From positions 1-23,699 of the IMG/VR virus record IMGVR_UViG_3300018080_000595: a stretch of DNA of 23,699 nt; one strand, written 5' to 3'. Of the stretch, positions 13,776 to 22,142 are shown piece after piece; the first letter of the stretch is position 1; each line of letters starts with the position of its first letter. The notes beneath the pieces were generated by a model, which was not told the origin of the DNA, did not search any database, and saw only the letters and a list, made by a program, of their open reading frames with translations. A program made the translations under genes and the position numbers. The stretch comes from a virus.

Positions 13776-14365
13776 TGCTGTACAAGGTCCACGAGATCGT
13801 GCGGTCGATCCAGGGCGAGGGCGCCAGGATCGGTATTCCCACCACGTTCCTGCGTTTCAGCGGGTGCAACCTCAACTGTCCGTTCTGCGACACCAAGGAG
13901 CACACGAATGGCCGCGACATGTCCCTTCAGATGATCCTGGACGAGGTCGAGGAGTTGGGGTCCGACGTGGTGTCCCTGTGCGGCGGCGAACCCGCGCTTC
14001 AGGTCGACAACGTCCTGGTCCGCGCACTCCACGCGCTCGGCGCCATGCTCACCATCGAAACCAACGGCACGCTTGCCGTGGCCGAGGGGATCGACTACGT
14101 GGTGGTCAGTCCCAAGGTCGGCCCGTCGCGTCTGATCGAGAACTTCAGCCGCCCCGTCGCCGAGTTGAAGTATATCGTGGAGGCCGGGTGCAAGATCCCG
14201 GTGCCACTGATCGCCGCGGACAACTACTTCCTGTCCCCCGCGTACGACGGGGACCGGGTGGTCCAGGAGAACGTGGACTGGGCGGTGCACCTGATCGAGG
14301 AGAACACTAGCGAGATTCCCTGGCGGCTCAACGTCCAGGCGCACAAGGCGTGGGGGCTGTCATGA
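13775..14365 (+). CDS. queE: 7-carboxy-7-deazaguanine synthase (radical SAM)
   Basis: A 196-residue radical SAM enzyme; rearranges 6-carboxytetrahydropterin into 7-carboxy-7-deazaguanine. Cys31, Cys35 and Cys38 (GCNLNCPFCDT) form the iron-sulfur site; SIQGEG (11-16) and LCGGEPALQ (GGEP at 70-73) bind substrate and SAM; the end LNVQAHKAWG matches QueE. Slightly short for the family (about 210-220 residues), as small QueE proteins often are. Start at ATG 13775 shares a base with the queC stop; the next gene overlaps by ATGA. Confidence 0.94.
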   Translation: MLYKVHEIVRSIQGEGARIGIPTTFLRFSGCNLNCPFCDTKEHTNGRDMSLQMILDEVEELGSDVVSLCGGEPALQVDNVLVRALHALGAMLTIETNGTLAVAEGIDYVVVSPKVGPSRLIENFSRPVAELKYIVEAGCKIPVPLIAADNYFLSPAYDGDRVVQENVDWAVHLIEENTSEIPWRLNVQAHKAWGLS

Positions 14366-15225
14366 GGGTGTTCGAGGTCGTGATCAAGCGCCAGGATCTC
14401 GAGGCGGTGATCGAGACGCTGTATCCCAACGTCCTGATCAGCTACGTCTACGCCCAGCGGTTCCTGCCCACCGTGGACCTGCTCGATGACAGGTTCCACT
14501 TCTTCCTGGACAGCGGCGCCCACAGCGCCAACACCCTGGGCATCGAGATCGACATCGACGAGTACATGAAGTTCATCGCCGACCGGTCCCACATAATCGA
14601 CGTGTACGCCGGGCTGGACGTGATCGGGGATCCGGTGGCCAGCGCGGAGAACCAGCGTGTCATGGAGGAGGCGGGGTTCGCGCCGTTGCCCACCTACCAC
14701 TTCGGGGAGCCGATCGCGGTGCTTGAGGAGTTGGCCGAGCGATACGAGTTCTTCTGCCTGGGCGGTGTGGTGGGCAAGAGCGACGCGGCGAAGATCATCT
14801 GGCTCGACGACCTGTACGCCCGGGTCCTGGCCAAGTACCGGGACACCCGCAAGATCCATATGTTCGGCGTGGGCAGCGAGAAGATCCTGCGCCGCTACCC
14901 GTTCTACTCCGCGGACTCGTCGGCCGGTTCCCTCCAGGCGGGCAACAAGACGTGGCACATGCAGGACGGGCGCACCTACAAGCTGCGGGACCTGGCCGAG
15001 AAGGGACTCAACACCGTCGAGGCTGTGCTCGCCGCCCAAGTGGAACAACGCGAGGACCTGGCCGGCGCCGAGAAGTGCAAGGTGCGGTTCACGCGGTGGC
15101 TGATGAAACGACACCGCCTCCAGGAGTCCGTCACGTCGATGTGGCGCGAGCGCGGGATCGAGTGGAACGACCAGACACGCGCCGACACGGCGCCACAGGA
15201 GATGTGCGATGGCCAAGCTCAATGA
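14362..15225 (+). CDS. dpdA: DpdA-like DNA transglycosylase (phage type)
   Basis: A 287-residue TIM-barrel protein of the TGT/DpdA kind. It is predicted to swap guanine in DNA for preQ0. Visible motifs: LDSGAHS (49-55) with Asp50 as the TGT-type acid; YAGLDVIGDP (Asp86); TYHFGEP (His113); LGGVVGK (133-139); HMFGVGS (166-172); and SADSSA with Asp185 as candidate nucleophile. It lacks the Cys-rich zinc site of tRNA-guanine transglycosylases and is shorter than them (usually about 375 residues), which fits phage DpdA proteins acting on DNA. It directly follows the four preQ0 genes by ATGA overlap. Exact subfamily is not settled from sequence alone. Confidence 0.85.
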   Translation: MRVFEVVIKRQDLEAVIETLYPNVLISYVYAQRFLPTVDLLDDRFHFFLDSGAHSANTLGIEIDIDEYMKFIADRSHIIDVYAGLDVIGDPVASAENQRVMEEAGFAPLPTYHFGEPIAVLEELAERYEFFCLGGVVGKSDAAKIIWLDDLYARVLAKYRDTRKIHMFGVGSEKILRRYPFYSADSSAGSLQAGNKTWHMQDGRTYKLRDLAEKGLNTVEAVLAAQVEQREDLAGAEKCKVRFTRWLMKRHRLQESVTSMWRERGIEWNDQTRADTAPQEMCDGQAQ

Positions 15226-15805
15226 CCCGCGATGGATCGAGTTGCCCGTGGGCAAGCTCGTAGGCGCCGATTGGAACTACAAGGTGGAGGACCCAGACCA
15301 GGCCGAGAAACTGATCGCCAACATCAAGCGCAACGGTCAGGTGGAGAACATCCTGGTGCGCGAGTTGGACACGGGGTTCTTCGAGGTAATCAACGGGAAC
15401 CACCGCCTCGCCGCGTTCAACCACCTCGGGATCAAGAAAGCGGTGTGCTTCAACTTCGGCCCGATCACCGACTCCCAGGCGTGGCGGATCGCCATCGAGA
15501 CGAACGAGACGAAGTTCAAGCGCGACGACGCCAAGCTGGCGGTCCTGATCAAGGAGATGACCAGCGGCAGCGGCGCCGAGTTCAACGTGGCCGACCTCAA
15601 CACCACGATGCCGTTCGACCGGGAAACCCTGGAGGGGTTCTCCCAGATGGTGGACTTCGACTGGAACGCGTTCAAGAAGGCCAACGACGAGCAGCTGAAG
15701 GCCCTCCAGGAGAAGAAGGACGCGAAGTCCAACGTGACGATCACCGTGGAGGCGACGTGTCCAGAGTGCGGCCACAAGTTCCAGGTGAGCGGCAAGAAGA
15801 AGTAG
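15209..15805 (+). CDS. ParB/sulfiredoxin-like nuclease-domain protein
   Basis: A 198-residue protein. The N-terminal half has the ParB/Srx fold: IELPVGKLVGADWN, then ANIKRNGQVENILVREL, then FFEVINGNHRLAAFNHLG (NGNHRLAA at 62-69). GNHR matches the phosphate/nucleotide loop of this fold. The C-terminus has one Cys-x-x-Cys (C184, C187), half of a zinc ribbon. Phage ParB-like proteins bind DNA, cleave it, or bind CTP. ATG 15209 lies 17 bases inside the dpdA-like gene, with AGGAG upstream, so it is translated with the cassette. It sits next to the large terminase gene and could act in packaging or DNA recognition. Confidence 0.75.
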   Translation: MAKLNDPRWIELPVGKLVGADWNYKVEDPDQAEKLIANIKRNGQVENILVRELDTGFFEVINGNHRLAAFNHLGIKKAVCFNFGPITDSQAWRIAIETNETKFKRDDAKLAVLIKEMTSGSGAEFNVADLNTTMPFDRETLEGFSQMVDFDWNAFKKANDEQLKALQEKKDAKSNVTITVEATCPECGHKFQVSGKKK

Positions 15806-15806
15806 C

Positions 15807-17396
15807 GTGGACGCGGCAATCCACAAGGACTTCCGCCCTCCTGTGGGCCACCTCCCGCGGCTGGTCGCGGACAAGTTCATCCGTCCACCGTCCCGGGACA
15901 GGCTGATCAAGCGTGCCGTGGCGATACGCAACCACCACATCGCCCTCGCTCGCAAGTCGGCGTCGGCGTTCATGGAGTACGCGTTCCTGGACGAGTCGAG
16001 CCGCCTTCCCTACGCCCAGCAGTGGTTCCACGACGAGTGGCACCAGGCCTGGGATCGGTATCAGCGGGTCATGGTGATCGCGCCTCGTGACCACGCCAAG
16101 ACCAGCAACGTGGTGGGGCGCGTGATCTGGGAACTGGGCAACAACCCGAACCTGCGGACCAAGGTGGTGTGCGCGAGCGACGGCCGGGCCAAGGAGCGCC
16201 TGTTCGAGATCGACCAGCACATCACCACGAACCCCCGTGTCCGGGAGGTGTTCCCCGACCTACGGCCGAACCCAGACGCGCCCTGGAACGCCCACCGTCT
16301 GGTCCTGATGCGATCCGCGAGGCACAGGGACGCGTCGGTGGAGGCCCTGGGCATCACCTCCACGGCGACTGGCGGCCGCGCCGACCTGCTGATCGCCGAC
16401 GACGTGGTGGACCGCCGCAACGCCCTCACCTTCCCGGCCCTCCGCGAGCAGATCAAGCAGGCATGGAAGGCGGACTGGACCAACCTCCTGGAGCCGGACA
16501 GCCGCGTCTGGTACATCTGCACGTTGTGGCACCCCGGGGACCTGTCCCACGAGATCATGGGCGGCAGCACGTACAAGGTGCTGCGGTACGACATCGACGC
16601 CAACTTCGGCGCGATCTGGCCGGACAAGTGGAGTGAGGCCGCGCTGCGGATGCGGTTCGACGAGATCCAGAGCATCGAGTTCAACCGTGCCTTCCGCAAC
16701 CAGGCGATCGACATCGAGTCCGCGCTGATCCGACCGGACTGGTTCGAGTTCAGCGACCTGCGCCAGGACCAACGGTTCGCCGAGTTGGTGGAGCAGGATC
16801 GGTTGGTGTTCTTCACCAGCTACGACCCCGCCGGCACGCCGAACCCACGGTCCAAGACCAGCAAGCAGCAGGACTACACTGGGTGCTGCGTTGGCGCGAT
16901 CGACCAGGAGCGCGGGGTCCTGTACATCGTGGACGCCTGGCACCAGCGGATGTCGGTCAAGACCCTGGCCGACGTGATCCACGCCGAGGCGCAGACATAC
17001 GATCCGTGGCTGGTCCTGATCGAGAAGATCGGCCTGTCCACCGTGGACGAGTGGGTGATCAACGAGCACCCCGAGATGGAGGGCCACATCAAGGTCACCA
17101 AGCCCAAGATCAGCAAGCAGATGCGCCTTCTCGGCGCCACCCCGTTGCTGGAAAAGGGCAAGGTGGTGTTCTCGGCCCACCTGGACCCGAACGGCGGTCT
17201 GTTCGACGGCAGCCGCGGCAGCCTTGTGGACGAACTGATCGAGTTCCCGTTCGGCAAGCACGACGACATGGTGGACGCCTTTTCGCAGCTGGTCGGTGCT
17301 GCACGGACGCACTTCCTTGACGTGGACGCCGACGGGGGGGAAGATGTAATGGAGATCCACATCGGCGACGAGGACGAGCATGAGTACCCGTTCTAA
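15807..17396 (+). CDS. terL: Terminase large subunit
   Basis: A 529-residue packaging motor/nuclease. Walker A is APRDHAKTS (92-100), Walker B LLIADD (194-199), and a coupling motif CTLWHPGD lies at 238-245. The C-terminal RNase H-like nuclease supplies Asp340 (YDPAGT), Glu406 (LIEKIG) and Asp486/Asp487/Asp490 (HDDMVDA). It cuts the concatemer and drives DNA into the empty head. It starts at GTG 15807, one base after the ParB-like stop, and overlaps the next gene by 17 bases. The family is firm; the headful or cos mode cannot be read from it. Confidence 0.93.
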   Translation: MDAAIHKDFRPPVGHLPRLVADKFIRPPSRDRLIKRAVAIRNHHIALARKSASAFMEYAFLDESSRLPYAQQWFHDEWHQAWDRYQRVMVIAPRDHAKTSNVVGRVIWELGNNPNLRTKVVCASDGRAKERLFEIDQHITTNPRVREVFPDLRPNPDAPWNAHRLVLMRSARHRDASVEALGITSTATGGRADLLIADDVVDRRNALTFPALREQIKQAWKADWTNLLEPDSRVWYICTLWHPGDLSHEIMGGSTYKVLRYDIDANFGAIWPDKWSEAALRMRFDEIQSIEFNRAFRNQAIDIESALIRPDWFEFSDLRQDQRFAELVEQDRLVFFTSYDPAGTPNPRSKTSKQQDYTGCCVGAIDQERGVLYIVDAWHQRMSVKTLADVIHAEAQTYDPWLVLIEKIGLSTVDEWVINEHPEMEGHIKVTKPKISKQMRLLGATPLLEKGKVVFSAHLDPNGGLFDGSRGSLVDELIEFPFGKHDDMVDAFSQLVGAARTHFLDVDADGGEDVMEIHIGDEDEHEYPF

Positions 17397-17973
17397 ATCC
17401 ACGACCATGCGCGATGTGGAAACCGGCGCGGAGTACAGCCGCTACGACAACGGAGACGTGACCGTGACCACCGAGATTGCACAGCACCCCTACCGCGCCC
17501 TCGCGGGCAAGGCATTCGTCACCCTGGACGACACCGTGATCGCCGCGGTCAACGACGACCAGTGGGAGCGGGTCCTGGGTCTGCGCCTGGGCCTTCCCGG
17601 GGGCACCGAGGTGGACGTGGACGACGCCGAGCTCGAGCGTGCCCTCGAGGACATCGAGGAGTGCGACGAGGTGTGGGAGGAGGCGGTGGAGATCCGACCG
17701 GACCTGTTCACCGGCGGCCCCGACCACATGGAACTCCTGGTGCCGTGCGTGGTCCGAGACGGGGACCTGCCGCCCGTCCGCGTCCTGATCCCGACCGGAA
17801 CCCTACGTGACCACTTCCAACGGGCAGAACCCGGCACAGGGACGCACGTGGACAGGAAGACGAAGTGCCGTCACCACCACAAGGACTTCGGCAAGATCAA
17901 GTGCCGCGGCTGTTTGCGGCGGTGGTGGCAGGGACGGGTCAAGGAACTGGAGGGTGACGATGACCAAGCGTGA
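17380..17973 (+). CDS. Hypothetical protein with C-terminal Cys/His cluster
   Basis: A 197-residue protein between the terminase and portal genes. Its centre is acidic, with a long Glu/Asp stretch (DDAELERALEDIEECDEVWE), and its end has KCRHHHKD and KIKCRGCLRRW, a likely zinc site. ATG 17380 overlaps the terminase stop by 17 bases. The next gene starts 14 bases inside its end. No family recognised. Confidence 0.6.
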   Translation: MSTRSKSTTMRDVETGAEYSRYDNGDVTVTTEIAQHPYRALAGKAFVTLDDTVIAAVNDDQWERVLGLRLGLPGGTEVDVDDAELERALEDIEECDEVWEEAVEIRPDLFTGGPDHMELLVPCVVRDGDLPPVRVLIPTGTLRDHFQRAEPGTGTHVDRKTKCRHHHKDFGKIKCRGCLRRWWQGRVKELEGDDDQA

Positions 17974-18499
17974 TCAGGCGCCGCCCCGTGTGCGGCTCGC
18001 CAAGCACGTGGATCTGGCCAAGGCCAAGCCCGGGTGCAAGCGGTGCAACGGCCGCGGGATCGTGGGGTACAAGAACGCCGACCTGGGCGACGGCAACGGG
18101 CCGCAGCAGATCCCGATCATCTGCCGGTGCGTGAGCCGGGCCGACGGCGGTGTCCAGCCCGACGAGTTCGACAGGATCATGAAAGAGGCGGCGCAGCAGA
18201 TCGACGACGGGGTGTTCCACGAGCACCTCCTCGCGGACTTTCACGCGGCACCGGACGAGCAGAAGCCCCGGATCCTGGCCGCGTTCTTCCGGGACGTGGT
18301 GGACGACCGCAAGGCCAAGGCGTCCAAGGACGCGGTCAACAAGGTCCTGGAGCTGATGCACCGACGCAAGGACTGGAACGACCTTCGGGTGGCGGCGACG
18401 CGGATCCTGATGCGACAGGCCGCCGACCCACTGGCCGACCAAGACGCGCGGGACCTGGCGCAAAAGGCGATGGCCGCGTCCCGAGCTTCGATGAACTGA
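17960..18499 (+). CDS. Protein with DnaJ-type zinc motif and helical body
   Basis: A 179-residue protein. CKRCNGRG (residues 26-33) and CRC (55-57) recall the CxxCxGxG zinc motif of DnaJ-like proteins; the rest is helical (IMKEAAQQIDDGVFHEHLLA; DAVNKVLELMHRRKDWNDL). GGAGGG at 17949-17954 serves ATG 17960. Being between terL and the portal, it may help packaging or head assembly, but no specific family is recognised. Confidence 0.6.
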   Translation: MTKRDQAPPRVRLAKHVDLAKAKPGCKRCNGRGIVGYKNADLGDGNGPQQIPIICRCVSRADGGVQPDEFDRIMKEAAQQIDDGVFHEHLLADFHAAPDEQKPRILAAFFRDVVDDRKAKASKDAVNKVLELMHRRKDWNDLRVAATRILMRQAADPLADQDARDLAQKAMAASRASMN

Positions 18500-18509
18500 G
18501 GAGGACCAC

Positions 18510-18827
18510 ATGGCGATGCCAGAGATCAGAGTGTATCCGTTCGACGAGAACCCGGTAGGTTCGCTGCCCCTGGGCGCCGGCCACGAGCACGACGTGCGCC
18601 AGATGTCGGATAAGGGGTACGAGTACCAGACCGACGTGGGCGTGGTGGCTGTGTTCGACCTGGAGGGGTCGGTGGCCGGTGACGTGTGGACCACGATCCA
18701 GGCGGGCCTGGGACCGGCGGACGCACAGGGCGTGATCCCCGCGCAGTACAACTACGTGCGGGTCAACGGCACCAACGCCGGGGTCCTCAACGGCGCCGAG
18801 CTCAAGATCGCCGGCAAGGTTCTGTGA
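18510..18827 (+). CDS. Small beta-rich protein, possible head accessory
   Basis: A 105-residue protein, predicted mostly beta (EIRVYPFDENP, YQTDVGVVAVFDLEG, YVRVNGTNAGVLNGAELKI). Its size and place directly before the portal fit a small virion or decoration-like protein, though none is recognised by sequence. GAGGA precedes the ATG, and the stop shares one base with the portal start (TGATG). Confidence 0.55.
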   Translation: MAMPEIRVYPFDENPVGSLPLGAGHEHDVRQMSDKGYEYQTDVGVVAVFDLEGSVAGDVWTTIQAGLGPADAQGVIPAQYNYVRVNGTNAGVLNGAELKIAGKVL

Positions 18828-20785
18828 TGGGGGGTCCCGCGAAAAGAGGCGGGGCCAAGGGCGGGCGCACCGCCAAGGGCAAGACGGACGACACCGGGTT
18901 CGTGGTGGACATCCGGGAGGTCCTGGCCAAGGCAGCGGTGATGACCGGCCGCTCCGTCGACGAGAGTCAGGCGATCAGTGCCCTGGACCGTCGGCGCGAG
19001 GTGTACGGTGACGCCGGCGCGGTGGAGCCACCCTACGACCCCGAGTCCCTTCTCAACTACATCGAGCTGACGCCGCACGTCGCGCCCAACATCGCCGCCT
19101 ATCAGACCAATATCGAGGGATATGGTTTCCAGGCCGTGGTGTGCGAGTCGTGGATGGAGGACCTGGACAGCGAGGAAGCCACCGAGGCGATCCGCAACGC
19201 GCTCCAGATCGAGCGGTGGGTCGAGGAGGAGGAAGCCGCCCTGGACGCCGCGGAGAAGGCCGACGAGGACGAGCCGGATCCTGAACTGGACCCCGACGCC
19301 GGCGAGCCGGTGGACGAGGACGACGATGGGGAGGTCACCGACCAAGAGATCGACGACGTCCGCGAGCAGTTGCGCGTTGCGTTGCGCCGAGAGCAGTTCC
19401 TGTTCGAGGCGTTCTTCAAAACGTGCTGCAGCGCGATGTCGTTCATCAAACTCCGCCGGGTCACCCGGTACGACATCGAGGCGCACGGGTGGGGCGCGTG
19501 GGAGATGCTGACCGACGGCTACGGCCGGTTGAAGCGCCTCAACTACATCCCGGGCTACACGGTGCGGCCGCTGCGAGACGAGGGGGAACTGGTCGAGGTC
19601 ACCGAGCCGGATCCGGTCACACCCTTGTCCGAGGGACGCGAGGTCCTGGTGCACCGTCGGTTCCGCAGGTACGTCCAGATCGTCGGGGACCGCAAGTCCT
19701 ACTACAAGTCCCCAGGCGACCCACGGGTGATCAGCGCCACCACGGGCACGGTCTACAAGTCGGTCCAGGAGATGCGGCGCCCCGAGGAGGACGGCGGCGA
19801 GGGCAAGGATGCGAAGGAAGCGAACGAGCTGATCTACATCCCGCTCCACGATCCGCGCAGTCCGTGTCCGCCACCACGGTGGATCGGTAACCTCCTGGCC
19901 GTCCTGGGAGTGCGCGAGGCCGACGAGACGAACTACTTCTACCTGGACAGCAGCGCGATCCCTCCCGGGATCCTGTTTGTCGGCGGCGGCAAGGTGCCAC
20001 GGGACATGAAGGACCGCCTCGAGCAACGTATGACCCAGGAGTTCGGCGGGTCCGAGAACCGCCACAAGATCCTGGTCGTGGAGGCGCACCCCATGAAGCA
20101 GAAGGGTGAGGAGCGCACCCTGATGCCCACGATGGAGTTCGAGTCCCTGCGATCCGCACAGCAGAGCGACGCCACCTTCACCAACTACGACGAGCGCAGC
20201 GCGGATCGGATCGGCGCCTCGTTCCGGTTGCCACCGATGTTGCGTGGCTACACCCCGAAGAACCTCAACCGTGCCACGGCCATCGCGGCGTTGTCATTCG
20301 CGGAGGAACAGGTTTTCGAGCCGGAGCGCGAGGACATCGACTGGGTTGTGAACAAGTACATCCTGCCCAGGATCGGCGTTGTCCTGCACCGGTTCCGGTC
20401 CAACTCCCCGCCGACACGTAGCCCCGAGGAGATCGCGGATCTGATCAAGGTGGCGGCCCCCCACGGCGGTCTTTTGCCCTACGAGATCCGCACGTTGCTA
20501 GGCGACGCGCTCAACCGTGGGCTGGCCAAGGTCGAGGAGGAGTGGAGCCGGTGGCCGATGCCGATGACCCTTGCAGGGATCGGGGAGGGCGGCCAGGTCG
20601 TACCAGAGGAAGGGGACGAGGAGCAGGTGGCAACGATGGCGCAACTGACCAACCAGCTGAACCAGTTGGCCAAGCGGGTCGAGGCGATCCTCACCGACGA
20701 GTTGCGCCAGGCCGGGTTCGACATGGACCTGTCAGCGGAGTTCCGGGACGTGGACGACCTGGAGGCGGAGGAGGACGATGAGTAG
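18827..20785 (+). CDS. Phage portal protein (PBSX/HK97-like)
   Basis: A 652-residue portal; forms the ring at the head vertex through which DNA enters and leaves. After a basic N-terminus come LLNYIELTPHVAPNIAAYQT and NIEGYGF, then a highly acidic insertion (residues about 115-180, DEDEPDPELDPDAGEP), then the core: AWEMLTDGYGRLKRLNYIPG, YTVRPLRDEG, IYIPLHDPRSP, PRWIGNLLAVLG and the Pro-rich helix region. The end is another acidic tail. The acidic insert is uncommon and makes it longer than typical members (about 450-500 residues). It shares its start base with the preceding stop. Confidence 0.85.
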   Translation: MGGPAKRGGAKGGRTAKGKTDDTGFVVDIREVLAKAAVMTGRSVDESQAISALDRRREVYGDAGAVEPPYDPESLLNYIELTPHVAPNIAAYQTNIEGYGFQAVVCESWMEDLDSEEATEAIRNALQIERWVEEEEAALDAAEKADEDEPDPELDPDAGEPVDEDDDGEVTDQEIDDVREQLRVALRREQFLFEAFFKTCCSAMSFIKLRRVTRYDIEAHGWGAWEMLTDGYGRLKRLNYIPGYTVRPLRDEGELVEVTEPDPVTPLSEGREVLVHRRFRRYVQIVGDRKSYYKSPGDPRVISATTGTVYKSVQEMRRPEEDGGEGKDAKEANELIYIPLHDPRSPCPPPRWIGNLLAVLGVREADETNYFYLDSSAIPPGILFVGGGKVPRDMKDRLEQRMTQEFGGSENRHKILVVEAHPMKQKGEERTLMPTMEFESLRSAQQSDATFTNYDERSADRIGASFRLPPMLRGYTPKNLNRATAIAALSFAEEQVFEPEREDIDWVVNKYILPRIGVVLHRFRSNSPPTRSPEEIADLIKVAAPHGGLLPYEIRTLLGDALNRGLAKVEEEWSRWPMPMTLAGIGEGGQVVPEEGDEEQVATMAQLTNQLNQLAKRVEAILTDELRQAGFDMDLSAEFRDVDDLEAEEDDE

Positions 20786-21008
20786 CCTGTTCGACGCCGC
20801 CAAGGATCCGTCAGTCCACGTCGGGGACTACTTCATCAACCTGGCGATCGACGAGGCAGGCGAGCCGCACCCGATGCGCCGCGTCCGTGTCGCCGAGGTG
20901 GACGACACAGGCATGATCCGCCTCACGTCCGCCATCTCTGGCCTCGGCGGTATGGAGCGGGTCGTCTCTCCTGCCACGCTGGGCCGCGAATACAGGAGAG
21001 ATCAATGA
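20778..21008 (+). CDS. Small hypothetical protein after the portal
   Basis: A 76-residue protein overlapping the portal end by eight bases and joined to the next gene by ATGA. It has a first helix (SSLFDAAKD), strands (VHVGDYFINLAID, MRRVRVAEVDDTGMIRL) and a short tail. A head or connector accessory is plausible from position only. Confidence 0.55.
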   Translation: MSSLFDAAKDPSVHVGDYFINLAIDEAGEPHPMRRVRVAEVDDTGMIRLTSAISGLGGMERVVSPATLGREYRRDQ

Positions 21009-22123
21009 CAGCGGAGAAACTCACCAGCGATGACATCCAAGGGATCCTTAACGGGATGGACCACCCCGTCGTGGAGAAGATCAACGAGCTTGTGGACCTC
21101 GTGAACGCGGGCGGGATCATGCAGGATCTCCAGAGTGTCCTGGACGTGGGCAGTTCGGCGGTCATGTCCATGCCACTGGACATCGACATCGGCGCCCTCA
21201 ACGCGCTCGACCTGATCGCGGGACTCGGAACGGTCCACGGTGCGTTCGACATATCGAGCATCGACGTGTACGGCCCGGCATACCCACCACGGGATCCAGG
21301 GGCCACCCTTGGGCCGTCCTCGTTCGCGGCTGGATTCCTCAACGACGTGTCGGGGTACGCCGCGGCCGCGTTGGCCGGCCAGTCCGAAGCGTCTGGATCC
21401 TACGCGATGACCCGAGGCGAGGAGAACGAGGCCAAGGGATGGGGCGCGACCGCCCTCGGCTACAAGTGCAAGGCCAACGAGGGGTATGCGCTCGCCATCG
21501 GCATGGAGTGTGAAGCGACGTACTGGAGCGCGGTTGCGATCGGCGGATTCTGTAAGGCGACCGCCGCCACTGCCGTCGCGATCGGCAACGGATACTGGAG
21601 CGGCGCCACGATCCGCTACCTGCAGGCCCTGGGGCAAGGGTCCTACAACTTCTCCACGGTCAACGGTTCCTACGGTGCGGCCCAGACCGGTGCGGCGGCG
21701 ACACGGTGCGGGATCTGGGGCGGCCTCAACCACGAGATCAAGGCTGGTGCCACCGAGGCGCAGATCATCGGCGGTCGGACGGTGGTAATGGAAGCAACCG
21801 CCGACAGGTCGGTGGCCATCGGACTGAACGGGGCGACGATCACCGACCCCGACAAGGTGTACCAGCGCAACCTCAACATCTGGGACGACCCGGCCCAGGA
21901 CGACGCCCTGACCCACATCCTGGCACGCGACCCCGCCACCAAGGAGACGAAGTACGTGGACAAGGGCGCGGTGTCGATGCACCTGGGCTACGGCATTACG
22001 GGCGACCGGCCCGGCGGCCTGGGGGCGACCGACACCGGCAAGCAGTATTTCGACACGACACTCGGCATGCCTATCTGGTGGGCCGGCGCCGGTTGGGTAG
22101 ACGCGACAGGAGCACCCGCGTAG
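21005..22123 (+). CDS. Fibre-like structural protein with YadA-type head repeats
   Basis: A 372-residue protein. The first third is mixed helical. Residues 152-193 hold three exact 14-residue repeats: GYKCKANEGYALAI, GMECEATYWSAVAI, GGFCKATAATAVAI. These match the left-handed beta-roll head repeats of YadA-like trimeric adhesins; a further SVAIG is at 269-273. Each repeat also carries a Cys in the same place (155, 169, 183). The C-terminus (GKQYFDTTLGMPIWWAG, WVDATGA) is a motif I know from phage fibres. Together these suggest a trimeric fibre or head fibre attached near the portal. Its target is unknown. Confidence 0.65.
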   Translation: MTAEKLTSDDIQGILNGMDHPVVEKINELVDLVNAGGIMQDLQSVLDVGSSAVMSMPLDIDIGALNALDLIAGLGTVHGAFDISSIDVYGPAYPPRDPGATLGPSSFAAGFLNDVSGYAAAALAGQSEASGSYAMTRGEENEAKGWGATALGYKCKANEGYALAIGMECEATYWSAVAIGGFCKATAATAVAIGNGYWSGATIRYLQALGQGSYNFSTVNGSYGAAQTGAAATRCGIWGGLNHEIKAGATEAQIIGGRTVVMEATADRSVAIGLNGATITDPDKVYQRNLNIWDDPAQDDALTHILARDPATKETKYVDKGAVSMHLGYGITGDRPGGLGATDTGKQYFDTTLGMPIWWAGAGWVDATGAPA

Positions 22124-22142
22124 ACGGGGGAAAGGACACGAC

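Noticed and set aside
14362-15225. tRNA-guanine transglycosylase (Tgt) as the identity of the DpdA-like gene
   Set aside because: The protein is about 90 residues shorter than Tgt and has no Cys-rich zinc site. Its motifs and its place in a phage preQ0 operon fit DNA transglycosylases better.
18752-20089. Long - strand frame opposite the portal gene
   Set aside because: The + strand frame carries clear portal motifs; the antisense frame is low in pattern and typical of GC-rich shadows.
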